A stretch of DNA of 15,364 bases from an uncultured Aliterella sp. Its GTDB lineage: Bacteria; Cyanobacteriota; Cyanobacteriia; Cyanobacteriales; Chroococcidiopsidaceae. The notes beneath the pieces are model-generated. The model ran no database searches, was not told the origin of the DNA, and saw only the letters and a list, made by a program, of their open reading frames with translations. The DNA lies in NCBI GenBank assembly GCA_905479905.1, contig CAJQOK010000091.1, positions 1 through 15,364 of the forward strand, read 5' to 3'. The position numbers and the translations under genes were made by a program. Below, in pieces: positions 7,030 to 14,380 of the stretch (the first letter of the stretch is position 1; every line of letters begins with the position of its first letter).

Positions 7030-8337
7030 CTATACAAATAAATCCTCAACCTGTGCTGAATCTCTAGCCGTTATCTGCAAAATATTACTAGGATTTAGCG
7101 CAATTTCATTAAAGAGACTTTCATAGAAGAAAAAAGACACCCCAGAGAGTTTAGCTGCGCGAGTTTCGTGGATTTGTTCTTTAATCCAATCAAGAGCAAC
7201 AGGTTTATTTTTAAGTCCGGCTAAAATACCGATGCTAACCGGAATATGGTTTTTAGATTTCACAACTTCTAACTTACTTATTTCTCCCAGAAAACGAGGT
7301 AAATTATCTCGATATACTTGCAAAACGATTTCCTCTGCTAATCCTTTTTTTACCCATAATTCCCAATCTGCTAAATAATATTTTTTTGCAAAACTTAGAG
7401 GGTTAGGAGAAATAGAAACTAAGCAATCTGATCGTTTGCTTTTAACAGTATAAAATATTTGTTCTAGTAACTCAGTAGTTTTTTTAATCCCCCAACTTAC
7501 CCATTTTGGATCTTGATGATTAGCAGGAACATTTTTAACACTTTGTTCAATTTTATAGAGATTTTGGGTAAATAAATCGTAGCCCATTTCTACCGGAAAT
7601 CCAAAATGGTCGTCTAATTGAATCCCATCAATTTCATAGTTTTCAACAATTTCAGCAATTAAATCAATTATGAATTGTTGTATTTTCGGTTGACAGGGAT
7701 TCAACCAAGCTTGAATGTCGCGCTTATTACTATCGTGGCTTTTTAATCTAATGGGACTTTGGTTAATATCTAAAGTTAATAAATCCGGATGTTTTTGAGC
7801 TAAAGGAGAGTTTGGGGGAGTCATTAAACCATACTCAAACCAAGGAATAACCCTTAAGTTTAGAGGTTTTGCTACTTCTATAACTTCTGTTAGCATATCT
7901 CTGTTTTGAAAAAAGTTAGAAGTTTCCATCACAGAACAACCTATAAAATCTTGGGCAACTTTGCTAGGATAAAGGGTAAAACCCCGTTGCCAAACTACCG
8001 GATAAATAGTGTTAAAATCTAAATTTTTGAGCCTTTGCAAACCTACTTCAATCTGAGCGCGGGAATGTAATATATTACTGTCAACATTTGTAAGCCAGAC
8101 ACCCCGGACTTCAGCAATTTCGACATCAATATCTTTGTGCAAAAAATAGCCTATTTTACCTACAGTACCAAGCTCTTGTTCTAATTTTATAAAACAGCTA
8201 TCTCCGGCTTTAAACGCATACTTGATATTAAGTTTTTCTCCCGCATTGATACTAAATTTATCTTTGTTAGTTAGTTTACTTAAATCTTGATTAGATTTTC
8301 TAAAAACAGTGCTATTGGTTACTGTTAATAATGACAT
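7030..8337 (-). CDS. GHL10-like (DUF187) glycoside hydrolase-related protein with N-terminal SH3-like region
   Basis: A predicted TIM-barrel glycosidase of the DUF187/GHL10 group (YngK-like); substrate unknown, wall or exopolysaccharide glycans being likeliest. From ATG 8337 the product has 435 residues. Residues 6-70 (TVFRKS, FSINAGEKLNIKYAFK) look like the small beta domain that precedes such barrels in cyanobacteria. The barrel starts at EVRGVWLTNVDS (77-88), with NTIYPVVWQRGFTLYP (109-124), LRVIPWFEYGLM (161-172), WLNP (211-214), and the acidic IDGIQLDDHFG (236-246) at the strand where catalytic residues are expected. ATG 8337 is preferred to the TTG at 8343 because AAGGG lies 9 nt upstream. 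There is no signal peptide or membrane segment, which is odd for an enzyme acting on extracellular glycans. Confidence 0.85.
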   Translation of the reverse strand: MSLLTVTNSTVFRKSNQDLSKLTNKDKFSINAGEKLNIKYAFKAGDSCFIKLEQELGTVGKIGYFLHKDIDVEIAEVRGVWLTNVDSNILHSRAQIEVGLQRLKNLDFNTIYPVVWQRGFTLYPSKVAQDFIGCSVMETSNFFQNRDMLTEVIEVAKPLNLRVIPWFEYGLMTPPNSPLAQKHPDLLTLDINQSPIRLKSHDSNKRDIQAWLNPCQPKIQQFIIDLIAEIVENYEIDGIQLDDHFGFPVEMGYDLFTQNLYKIEQSVKNVPANHQDPKWVSWGIKKTTELLEQIFYTVKSKRSDCLVSISPNPLSFAKKYYLADWELWVKKGLAEEIVLQVYRDNLPRFLGEISKLEVVKSKNHIPVSIGILAGLKNKPVALDWIKEQIHETRAAKLSGVSFFFYESLFNEIALNPSNILQITARDSAQVEDLFV

Positions 8338-8378
8338 TTGCAACGACCCTTACGCAGATAAGTAGGAAACTTTGAATT

Positions 8379-8407
8379 TTTATCAAAAAACTTTATTTTG
8401 ATTTCAA
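8379..8407 (-). promoter_or_regulatory. Candidate promoter for the GHL10-like gene
   Basis: On the minus strand, TTGAAA (8402-8407) and GATAAA (8379-8384) match five and four consensus bases with a 17-nt spacer. The -10 element is 41 nt upstream of the ATG at 8337. The DNA is AT-rich, so a chance match is possible. Confidence 0.35.
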
Positions 8408-8504
8408 TCCTAGATTAAGCTAATTACTTATGTTCGACAATCGAAAAAGATCAGATATTAATAAAATAAATGCGTTAATTCTAGGCTTTTATTAATTTAC
8501 GCAC

Positions 8505-8531
8505 AAAAAAGCCATGCGATCGCACGGCTTT
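8505..8531 (-). terminator. Rho-independent terminator of the DUF1206 gene, built around a HIP1 site
   Basis: Read on the minus strand, AAAGCC pairs with GGCTTT around the self-complementary TGCGATCGCA. The single mismatched pair (8514/8525) becomes a G-U wobble in minus-strand RNA, so the stem is continuous in that direction only. Six U residues overlap and follow the stem. It starts 19 nt downstream of the DUF1206 stop codon. The core is the HIP1 octamer at 8516-8523. Confidence 0.75.
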
Positions 8532-8550
8532 ATTTAGAAATATTACTAAG

Positions 8551-9372
8551 CTAAACTTCTTGTGTATTCAAATAACGATAGCGCCCTTGAATTATCATAT
8601 AAATGCCGTAAGCAACTAAACCCAAGGCTACTATACCCAAAAGCCAAGGGCCATAAGGTTGCTGTTGTAGTACCTGCAAAGCTTCACCTAACCCGCGTAC
8701 TTCGCGTACGTCGTACTGTCGCGCTGCTTGAATTAAAAAGAACCCAATAATACAAAATACCACACCCCGCGCTGCTAAACCAAACCTACCGATCGCAATT
8801 ATCCAATTTTGCTGTACATCACTTACCTGGCTTAAGTTCATTTCTTTACGAAACTTTGCTTTGTAAGCTTTATAAAACTGATAAAAACCTAAACCAATTA
8901 CCGCCGCGCCAATTGTTCCGACAAGCCACTGTCCGAAAGGTTGAGAAAGTAATTTCCCCGTCCAATCTTGAGTAGAATTATTATCACCACCACTCCCCGA
9001 ACCGATAACAATTTTAATCGCACTTAAGGCTAAACTTCCATAAATAAAACCATTAGCTGCATAACCAATCCGTTGTGCTAAACCTTTAGGTTTTGTACCT
9101 TTGTGTTCGGGATCTTTAACCGCTTGAATAAAACGCCAAAGTGAGTAGCCAATTAAACCGATTGCAACTAAGCTTAGTAAAAATTTTCCAAAAGGCTGCG
9201 TTACAATCGCACTTAAAGCGCCTTTAGTATCGGTAGTTTGTCCGCCAGAACCAAAAGCTGCTTGTGCGGCTAATAATCCAACTATGCCATAAACAACGCC
9301 CTTCGCTGCGTAGCCAAATCGGGCTAACCGTTCTATCCATAAAGAACGTTCCTGCATTAATTGTTGTGCCAT
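8551..9372 (-). CDS. DUF1206 membrane protein
   Basis: Integral membrane protein of unknown function made of three copies of a two-helix unit. The first helix of each starts RFGYAAKGVVYGIVG (18-32), RIGYAANGFIYGSLA (101-115) and RFGLAARGVVFCIIG (196-210). The second starts QPFGKFLLSLVAIGLIGY (59-76), QPFGQWLVGTIGAAVIGL (144-161) and QPYGPWLLGIVALGLVAY (238-255). Six membrane helices result, with basic loops after each pair. This is the standard DUF1206 layout and length (273 residues from ATG 9372). A GTG at 9408 in the same frame would add 12 residues (IVCISIFLI) outside the repeats, so the ATG is preferred; neither start has a clear Shine-Dalgarno. It is divergent from the epoxide-hydrolase-like gene and followed by a good terminator. 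Confidence 0.9.
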   Translation of the reverse strand: MAQQLMQERSLWIERLARFGYAAKGVVYGIVGLLAAQAAFGSGGQTTDTKGALSAIVTQPFGKFLLSLVAIGLIGYSLWRFIQAVKDPEHKGTKPKGLAQRIGYAANGFIYGSLALSAIKIVIGSGSGGDNNSTQDWTGKLLSQPFGQWLVGTIGAAVIGLGFYQFYKAYKAKFRKEMNLSQVSDVQQNWIIAIGRFGLAARGVVFCIIGFFLIQAARQYDVREVRGLGEALQVLQQQPYGPWLLGIVALGLVAYGIYMIIQGRYRYLNTQEV

Positions 9373-9520
9373 GATTAAAAATATACTTATACAAACGATA
9401 CTTACCAAAAAATAATTAATAAATACATCTGCTTACCTGTATAAATTATAACCAAGTTTATTAATTTTAGTTTATAAACTCAAGCGATACCAAAGTATTC
9501 AATTTTAAGGAGTATTAATT

Positions 9521-10387
9521 ATGACTGCAATTACAGATTCTTGGCAGCACGAATACATTACTACAAACGGCGTAAAACTACACTATGTTACCCAGGGAAA
9601 CGGGGCATTAATGTTAATGCTGCATGGATTTCCTGAATTTTGGTATTCTTGGCGGCATCAAATCCCAGCATTCGCAACAGATTACCAAGTTGTAGCGCCA
9701 GATTTACGCGGTTATAACGACAGCGATAAGCCAAAAGCGCAATCGGCTTACGTAATGGACGAATTTATTAAAGATATTGAAGGTGTAATTACAGGTTTAG
9801 GTTACGACAAGTGCGTATTAGTAGGGCATGATTGGGGAGGTGCGATCGCTTGGCATTTTGCTTACTCTCGTCCTCAAATGGTAGAGAAGCTAATTATCTT
9901 AAATATTCCTCATCCCGCAAAAATGGCGGAAGGTTTACGCACTCCCCAGCAATTGCTTCGCAGTTGGTATATGTTTTTGTTTCAGTTACCGGAGATTCCC
10001 GAAGCCTTGATTCAAGCTTCGGATTATCAAATAATTGAAACAATGATGACTGCGGGAGTAGTCAATAAAAGTGCGTTTACTAAAGCTGATATTGAAGCTT
10101 ATAAAGATGCACTAGCAAAACGGGGTGCTTTGACAGCGATGTTAAATTATTACCGCAATATTTCTCAGCAAAGGATGCTAAATACTGATTGGAGTATTTT
10201 AGAAGTACCTACATTAATGATTTGGGGCGAAAGCGATGTAGCTTTAGGTAAAGAGTTAACTAATAATACTGAGGCATACGTTCGCAACTTGCAAATAAAG
10301 TATATTCCCAATTGCAGCCATTGGGTACAGCAAGAGCAGCCAGAGTTAGTTAATCGGTATATGCGAGAATTTTTAGAAACTGTTTAA
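9521..10387 (+). CDS. Alpha/beta hydrolase, epoxide hydrolase-like
   Basis: Soluble 288-residue alpha/beta-hydrolase that probably opens epoxides to diols; haloalkane or fluoroacetate dehalogenase activity is the main alternative. The oxyanion/HGxP motif is HGFPEF (35-40). The nucleophile is D104 in GHDWGG, the acid D239 in IWGESDVALG and the base H267 in CSHWVQQEQPE. Two lid tyrosines suited to polarise an epoxide are present (Y150 in RSWYMF; Y210/Y211 in NYYRN), which favours epoxide hydrolase over dehalogenase. DLRGYNDSDKP (61-71) is typical of the family. AAGGAG lies 8 nt before ATG 9521. The next gene starts four bases after the stop, so the two should be co-transcribed. Confidence 0.9.
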   Translation: MTAITDSWQHEYITTNGVKLHYVTQGNGALMLMLHGFPEFWYSWRHQIPAFATDYQVVAPDLRGYNDSDKPKAQSAYVMDEFIKDIEGVITGLGYDKCVLVGHDWGGAIAWHFAYSRPQMVEKLIILNIPHPAKMAEGLRTPQQLLRSWYMFLFQLPEIPEALIQASDYQIIETMMTAGVVNKSAFTKADIEAYKDALAKRGALTAMLNYYRNISQQRMLNTDWSILEVPTLMIWGESDVALGKELTNNTEAYVRNLQIKYIPNCSHWVQQEQPELVNRYMREFLETV

Positions 10388-10391
10388 GTTT

Positions 10392-11258
10392 ATGCAAATA
10401 GGTTTTATTGGTACGGGGCTAATGGGGCTACCAATGGCTCAAAGGCTTGTAGAGGCTAAAATTGACTTAGTAGCTTACAACCGCACTCTCTTGAAGCTAG
10501 AACCCCTCCAGAAGGCAGGGGTGAAGATTGCCCAGCAACCTATAGAGGCAATTATTGATAGCGATTGTATTTTTCTCATGCTTACTAATGCTTCAGCTAT
10601 CCGCAGTTTGTTGTTATCGGAGGATGTTAAGCAATATTTAGCAAAAAAGACTGTAATTCAAATGGGTACGATCGCACCCACTGAAAGTATAGCGATCGCC
10701 ACTGAAATTATCGCACTTGGCGGAGATTATTTAGAAGCACCAGTTTTAGGTAGCATTCCCGAAGCCCAATCTGGCAAGCTGATAGTTATGGTAGGCGCTA
10801 CAGAGGCGCAATTTAAACGTTGGCAGGCTTTGTTACAAAACTTTGGTAGTAAACCTTTGTTAATTGGAGAAGTAGGCAGCGCTTCAGCAATTAAACTAGC
10901 CTTAAATCAATTAATTGCTTCTTTGACTACAGCTTTTGCTTTAAGTTTAGGTTTTGTTGAACGTCAAGGTGCGGATGTTGACATTTTTATGCAAATTCTC
11001 CGTCAAAGTGCCTTGTATGCGCCCACTTTTGACAAGAAATTGCAGCGAATGCGCGATCGCAATTATTCTAATCCCAATTTTCCCACTAAGCACTTATTGA
11101 AAGATACGGAGTTATTTATCAACGAAGCCCAGGGGGAAAAAATGAATATTAGCAGTATTGAAGGGGTGAAAAAAATATTGGAAATAGCGATAACTAGCGG
11201 GTTTGCGGATGCTGACTACTCATCACTATTTAGTGCGATCTTAGGACGTGAAGTTTAG
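10392..11258 (+). CDS. NAD(P)-dependent beta-hydroxyacid dehydrogenase (3-hydroxyisobutyrate/glyoxylate reductase type)
   Basis: Oxidoreductase of the 6-phosphogluconate/3-hydroxyisobutyrate dehydrogenase family, 288 residues. The Rossmann motif is GFIGTGLMGLPMA (4-16), followed by AYNRT (28-32). An Arg at the end of the second strand favours NADPH over NADH (inference). The substrate-binding segment is LEAPVLGSIPEAQSGKL (114-130); the family's catalytic Lys is K168 in GSASAIKLALN with N172 four residues on. A C-terminal KHLLKDTELF supports the helical domain. Substitution of the usual SGG by LGS after APV, and PEAQ instead of xGA, places it nearer glyoxylate/succinic-semialdehyde reductases than true HIBADH, so the substrate is open. 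It follows the hydrolase after 4 nt and overlaps psb34 tail to tail by 4 nt. Confidence 0.88.
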   Translation: MQIGFIGTGLMGLPMAQRLVEAKIDLVAYNRTLLKLEPLQKAGVKIAQQPIEAIIDSDCIFLMLTNASAIRSLLLSEDVKQYLAKKTVIQMGTIAPTESIAIATEIIALGGDYLEAPVLGSIPEAQSGKLIVMVGATEAQFKRWQALLQNFGSKPLLIGEVGSASAIKLALNQLIASLTTAFALSLGFVERQGADVDIFMQILRQSALYAPTFDKKLQRMRDRNYSNPNFPTKHLLKDTELFINEAQGEKMNISSIEGVKKILEIAITSGFADADYSSLFSAILGREV

Positions 11259-11434
11259 CTTACAGAGGAAACAGACACAGCAACAAATATTAAACCACCA
11301 ACTAAAGCTGCGGCAACTATTCCCAAGAAAACATAGTTGCGCTTTTCTGTACCTGTAGGATCTTCGGCTTGGTAAACTATTGGCTCTTTAGCGAAGTTAT
11401 TTAGACGACCGCCTTCTTCTGTTGTATATGGCAT
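11255..11434 (-). CDS. psb34: Photosystem II-associated small protein Psb34 (Ssl1498 family)
   Basis: A 59-residue single-helix protein. It begins MPYTTEEGGRLNNFAKEP, the hallmark N-terminus of the Ssl1498 light-harvesting-like family renamed Psb34, which joins photosystem II assembly intermediates in thylakoid membranes and is related to Hlip proteins. A linker with YQAEDPTGTEKRNY leads to one membrane helix (about 34-54: FLGIVAAALVGGLIFVAV) and a short SSVS tail. Start ATG 11434 follows AAGGG by 9 nt. The TAA stop (11257-11255) overlaps the stop of the convergent dehydrogenase gene. The family is known only from cyanobacteria, as far as I recall, which supports the assignment of the host. 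Confidence 0.87.
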   Translation of the reverse strand: MPYTTEEGGRLNNFAKEPIVYQAEDPTGTEKRNYVFLGIVAAALVGGLIFVAVSVSSVS

Positions 11435-11553
11435 ATTTTCTACCCTTTTGCTAGTGAATTTACCAATCGTAACATAAGGTTGTAAATAAACTCACAAATT
11501 TTAGAAATAAATCTTTACATACCCTCCAGCCTTGGAAAAGACTGGATTAATTA

Positions 11554-12381
11554 TTAGCTATTAATTGTGCCAATTGAGGGGGAACTTGCGATCGCATAGT
11601 CTTTAATGGGGATACGTCCGGCTAGGTGCGCCATGCGTCCTGCTTGGGTGGCGAGATTCATAGCACGCGCCATAATTGGGGAATTTTCAGCTAGTGCGAT
11701 CGCGCTATTAATCAGTAAAGCATCTGCGCCCATTTCCATCGCTTGCGCGGCTTCGCTAGGCGTACCAATTCCAGCATCTACAACTACAGGAATGCCAGAA
11801 TTTTCAATAATTATGGCAATATTTGCCGCATTTTTCATCCCTTGACCCGAACCAATGGGAGAAGCTAAAGGCATAACTGTAGCGCAACCCACATTTTCTA
11901 AACGTTTAGCCAAAATTGGATCGGCATTAATATAAGGTAAGACGGCAAAGCCTTCTTTGACTAGCTTTTCGGCAGCTTCCAAAGTCCCAATCGGATCGGG
12001 CAATAAGTATTTAGGATCGGGGATAACTTCTAATTTGACAAAATTATTATCTTCTTGTCCTAATAATTTCGCCATTTCTCGCCCTAGCCGTGCCACGCGG
12101 ATCGCTTCCTCCGCCGTCTGACAGCCTGCTGTATTGGGCAACATCCAAATTTTTGTCCAATCTAGCGCTTCTGCCAAGCCTTCGTGTCCTGGGGCGTTAG
12201 TTTGTACTCTCCGCACGGCAACGGTAACAATTTGGCAGCCGCTTTGAATAATACTTTGTTGCATTTCTTCAATACTGCGGTATTTGCCCGTACCCGTCAT
12301 CAAGCGCGATTGAAAGGTTTTACCCGCAATGATTAAGGGGCGATCTAAGGATTGTTCTAAGGAATGATTAAGTGTCTGCAT
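11554..12381 (-). CDS. thiG: Thiazole synthase ThiG
   Basis: Builds the thiazole phosphate ring of thiamine from 1-deoxy-D-xylulose 5-phosphate, dehydroglycine and ThiS-thiocarboxylate. The 275-residue TIM barrel has the N-terminal [10 protein letters not shown] (25-34), VAVRR (55-59), [13 protein letters not shown] (81-93), the Schiff-base lysine K116 in [28 protein letters not shown] and the phosphate-binding [13 protein letters not shown]. Residues 1-12 are variable; homology starts at [12 protein letters not shown] 12381 has no Shine-Dalgarno. Cyanobacterial ThiG is commonly the C-terminal half of a ThiO/ThiG fusion. Here it lies 19 nt after thiO in the +1 frame, and its frame stays open for 17 codons before the ATG. 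It is therefore either a separate gene, translationally coupled, or half of a fusion broken by one indel. Confidence 0.95.
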   Translation of the reverse strand: MQTLNHSLEQSLDRPLIIAGKTFQSRLMTGTGKYRSIEEMQQSIIQSGCQIVTVAVRRVQTNAPGHEGLAEALDWTKIWMLPNTAGCQTAEEAIRVARLGREMAKLLGQEDNNFVKLEVIPDPKYLLPDPIGTLEAAEKLVKEGFAVLPYINADPILAKRLENVGCATVMPLASPIGSGQGMKNAANIAIIIENSGIPVVVDAGIGTPSEAAQAMEMGADALLINSAIALAENSPIMARAMNLATQAGRMAHLAGRIPIKDYAIASSPSIGTINS

Positions 12382-12400
12382 TTTGAAAAAGGAAATATAT

Positions 12401-13453
12401 TTAACTGTAAAACCGGGAGTAGTGGAAATGTTCTAACAAGGAAGAAGTTTTGTTATTTATGACATCGGCAATTAGATTAGCAGTTACAGGGGCTAAAAGG
12501 ATGCCATTACGATAATGACCAGTGGCAAGAGTAAGATTAAAGTAAGGACTTGCGCCTAAAATTGGCAACTCATCCGGCGTTGCTGGGCGAAAACCCCACC
12601 AAAATTCCTCAATCGGATAATTCTGTAATGGTGGATAAAGGCGGATAGCCTGTTGTAGGAGTAATTGCATACCTGCGGGAGTATTGTGAGGAGTAAAGCC
12701 CACGTCTTCGCTAGTTGCACCGATAATAATTCTCCCATCTGTACGCGGCACTATGTATATATCCGAACCAAATAAAACTTGCTTTAAGGGCAATTCTTTA
12801 TCAGTTACACGCACCGACAGCATTTGTCCTTTTTTGGGATGCACTGGTATGGGTAATAATTCCTGTGACCAAGCGCCCGTTGCTAGTACATAATGTTCGG
12901 CATGGATAAGATCGTTAGTTGTGGTGCAAACCCCTGTAACGCGATTTTGTTCATAGATAAAGCTTTTGACTGTGACTTTATCTTGAATAATTACACCTAT
13001 TGCGATCGCACAGGCTTGAAGTGCATTAGTTAAAGCCCGATTGTCTACCTGTCCATCTTCGGGATACCACCAACTACCAGCTACTTCAGAACTTAAATTA
13101 GGCTGATGCTGAGAAGTTGCACTTTTATCTAACCACTGAGCATTATTTCGGCTTATTTTCTCGTAAACTGGGGCTAAAATGCCACAATTCCAGTAGCCTG
13201 TACTTAAACCGCTAATATGCTCAATTTTGCTCGTCCAATCAGAGTATAGCTGGCGCGACAGCATACATAATTCTAACATTGCACCGGGGGGGATTTGTTC
13301 GGCAACGGGTGCTAACATTCCGGCGGCGGCGTGACTTGCGCCCGATAGGAAATCGCGGACAATTATAGTTACAGAGTGCGATCGCAATTTTAATTCAATA
13401 GCCGTCGCTAAACCAATTACACCACCACCAATAATCAAAACATCCGTTGTCAT
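12401..13453 (-). CDS. thiO: Glycine oxidase ThiO
   Basis: FAD-dependent amine oxidase that turns glycine into the imine (dehydroglycine) used by ThiG. The 350 residues start with the dinucleotide motif [18 protein letters not shown] (4-21). [17 protein letters not shown] (38-54) is the family's conserved FAD region. Substrate-domain motifs follow ([59 protein letters not shown]), and [16 protein letters not shown] near the C-terminus completes the FAD site. The protein ends [15 protein letters not shown] precedes ATG 13453 by 8 nt. No TPP riboswitch is seen in the 71 nt upstream. The gene is directly followed by thiG; the usual cyanobacterial arrangement is one fused polypeptide. Confidence 0.93.
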   Translation of the reverse strand: MTTDVLIIGGGVIGLATAIELKLRSHSVTIIVRDFLSGASHAAAGMLAPVAEQIPPGAMLELCMLSRQLYSDWTSKIEHISGLSTGYWNCGILAPVYEKISRNNAQWLDKSATSQHQPNLSSEVAGSWWYPEDGQVDNRALTNALQACAIAIGVIIQDKVTVKSFIYEQNRVTGVCTTTNDLIHAEHYVLATGAWSQELLPIPVHPKKGQMLSVRVTDKELPLKQVLFGSDIYIVPRTDGRIIIGATSEDVGFTPHNTPAGMQLLLQQAIRLYPPLQNYPIEEFWWGFRPATPDELPILGASPYFNLTLATGHYRNGILLAPVTANLIADVINNKTSSLLEHFHYSRFYS

Positions 13454-13524
13454 GCCATCTGCTCCTTTTTCCCCATCTCTAGCCTAGCGATTAATCTTTA
13501 TTAATTTTGCTAATCAGTAAAAAT

Positions 13525-14229
13525 TTAAAACTCCTTCAATAGCGAAATTATCCACGCAGCCACAATACTTATCAGCACCACTATTTCTAAAACAGTAAGT
13601 AGAGAAATAGATTTTAAGTTTAATTGCGTACTCCGTCGCCAAGACCACCAATTAGCAATATGAGTAGACCACAGGGCGGGGCTATCTTTGGCACGAAATC
13701 GCCAGTTTAACATCGATAGTAGTAATGGCAATCCTCCCACTTTAGCGTTTAGGAGCAGATGCAGAGCAATACAAACTATGATAACTACCCATGACATTAG
13801 ATGGGCATAGTACCAAAAGTAATCGAGTTTTCCATTAGGCAACCATTTCTCGTCCATCATTTTGCCGCTAAAAACGGCGAAAGTGAGTGCCAAAATTATT
13901 AGGGTGTTAGAAAAGCGGTTTAAGGTATACCACCAAATAGGCTTACCAAATTGATGTAGCTTGGCTAAAAAATCGGGTTGGATTAATCTTTTTTGTCCCC
14001 GATGAAAGGCATAAACAACAAATGGGGGAAAAATGAGCAATGTAAATAGCCCAAACGTCCCATGCAAGCCTTCAATTTCAGGGTAGTAAGGAAGGGGAAG
14101 TTTCCCCCAACGTCCATCAAAAGTATTGTAAGTCCAGAAAGCCGTCAAAATTGCCGCAATTAAAAATAGACCTGTTAACCCATGCAAAATGCGGAGTAGA
14201 AGCGGTTGATAGGGCTGGGAAAACTTCAT
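13525..14229 (-). CDS. Cytochrome b561-like (di-haem) membrane protein
   Basis: A 234-residue membrane protein resembling bacterial cytochrome b561 / hydrogenase-type b cytochromes. Helices are predicted near residues 11-33, 55-75, 106-121, 137-160 and 208-230. Histidines suited to haem ligation face the membrane at H16 (RILHGLTG), H56 (EGLHGTFG), H143 (YYAHLMSW) and H157 (IALHLLLN), the spacing expected of a four-helix di-haem core. The AKVGGLP loop after the fourth helix is also typical. It would pass electrons across or along the membrane; the partner is unknown. The [2Fe-2S] ferredoxin gene 151 nt upstream on the same strand is an obvious candidate. ATG 14229 has no Shine-Dalgarno. Confidence 0.78.
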   Translation of the reverse strand: MKFSQPYQPLLLRILHGLTGLFLIAAILTAFWTYNTFDGRWGKLPLPYYPEIEGLHGTFGLFTLLIFPPFVVYAFHRGQKRLIQPDFLAKLHQFGKPIWWYTLNRFSNTLIILALTFAVFSGKMMDEKWLPNGKLDYFWYYAHLMSWVVIIVCIALHLLLNAKVGGLPLLLSMLNWRFRAKDSPALWSTHIANWWSWRRSTQLNLKSISLLTVLEIVVLISIVAAWIISLLKEF

Positions 14230-14308
14230 AGGTTGGTCAAAACTTAAAACACAAGTTATGGAAGCATTGATTATTATTATGAATTAATGCTTTGCGAAGA
14301 TTAGGAAT

Positions 14309-14340
14309 GCGATCGCGCAAGCGCCCGGTAACGGGCTTCG
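14309..14340. repeat. HIP1 next to a GC-rich mini-hairpin, probable dispersed repeat
   Basis: GCGATCGC (14309-14316) is followed by a hairpin with stem GCCCG/CGGGC (14323-14327 with 14332-14336) around GTAA, a GNRA-type tetraloop on the plus strand. The flanks GCGCAAGC and GCTTCGC recall short GC-rich repeats dispersed between genes in many filamentous cyanobacteria. It sits in the otherwise AT-rich gap between the ferredoxin and cytochrome b genes. There is no T run on either strand, so it is not a standard terminator. Confidence 0.45.
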
Positions 14341-14380
14341 CACTAACTAACTCCACCAACTAAACAATTTTCCCTTAAAA

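Noticed and set aside
6741..7049. Minus-strand frame of 102 codons beginning at a TTG
   Set aside because: It overlaps the 3' end of the GHL10-like gene, has no Shine-Dalgarno, and encodes low-complexity hydrophobic residues as expected of AT-rich noncoding DNA.
11526..11545. Hairpin CCAGCC/GACTGG downstream of thiG as a terminator
   Set aside because: The stem has a weak G-T pair and, on the thiG strand, is followed by AGGGTATG rather than a T run; it is at best a weak structure.
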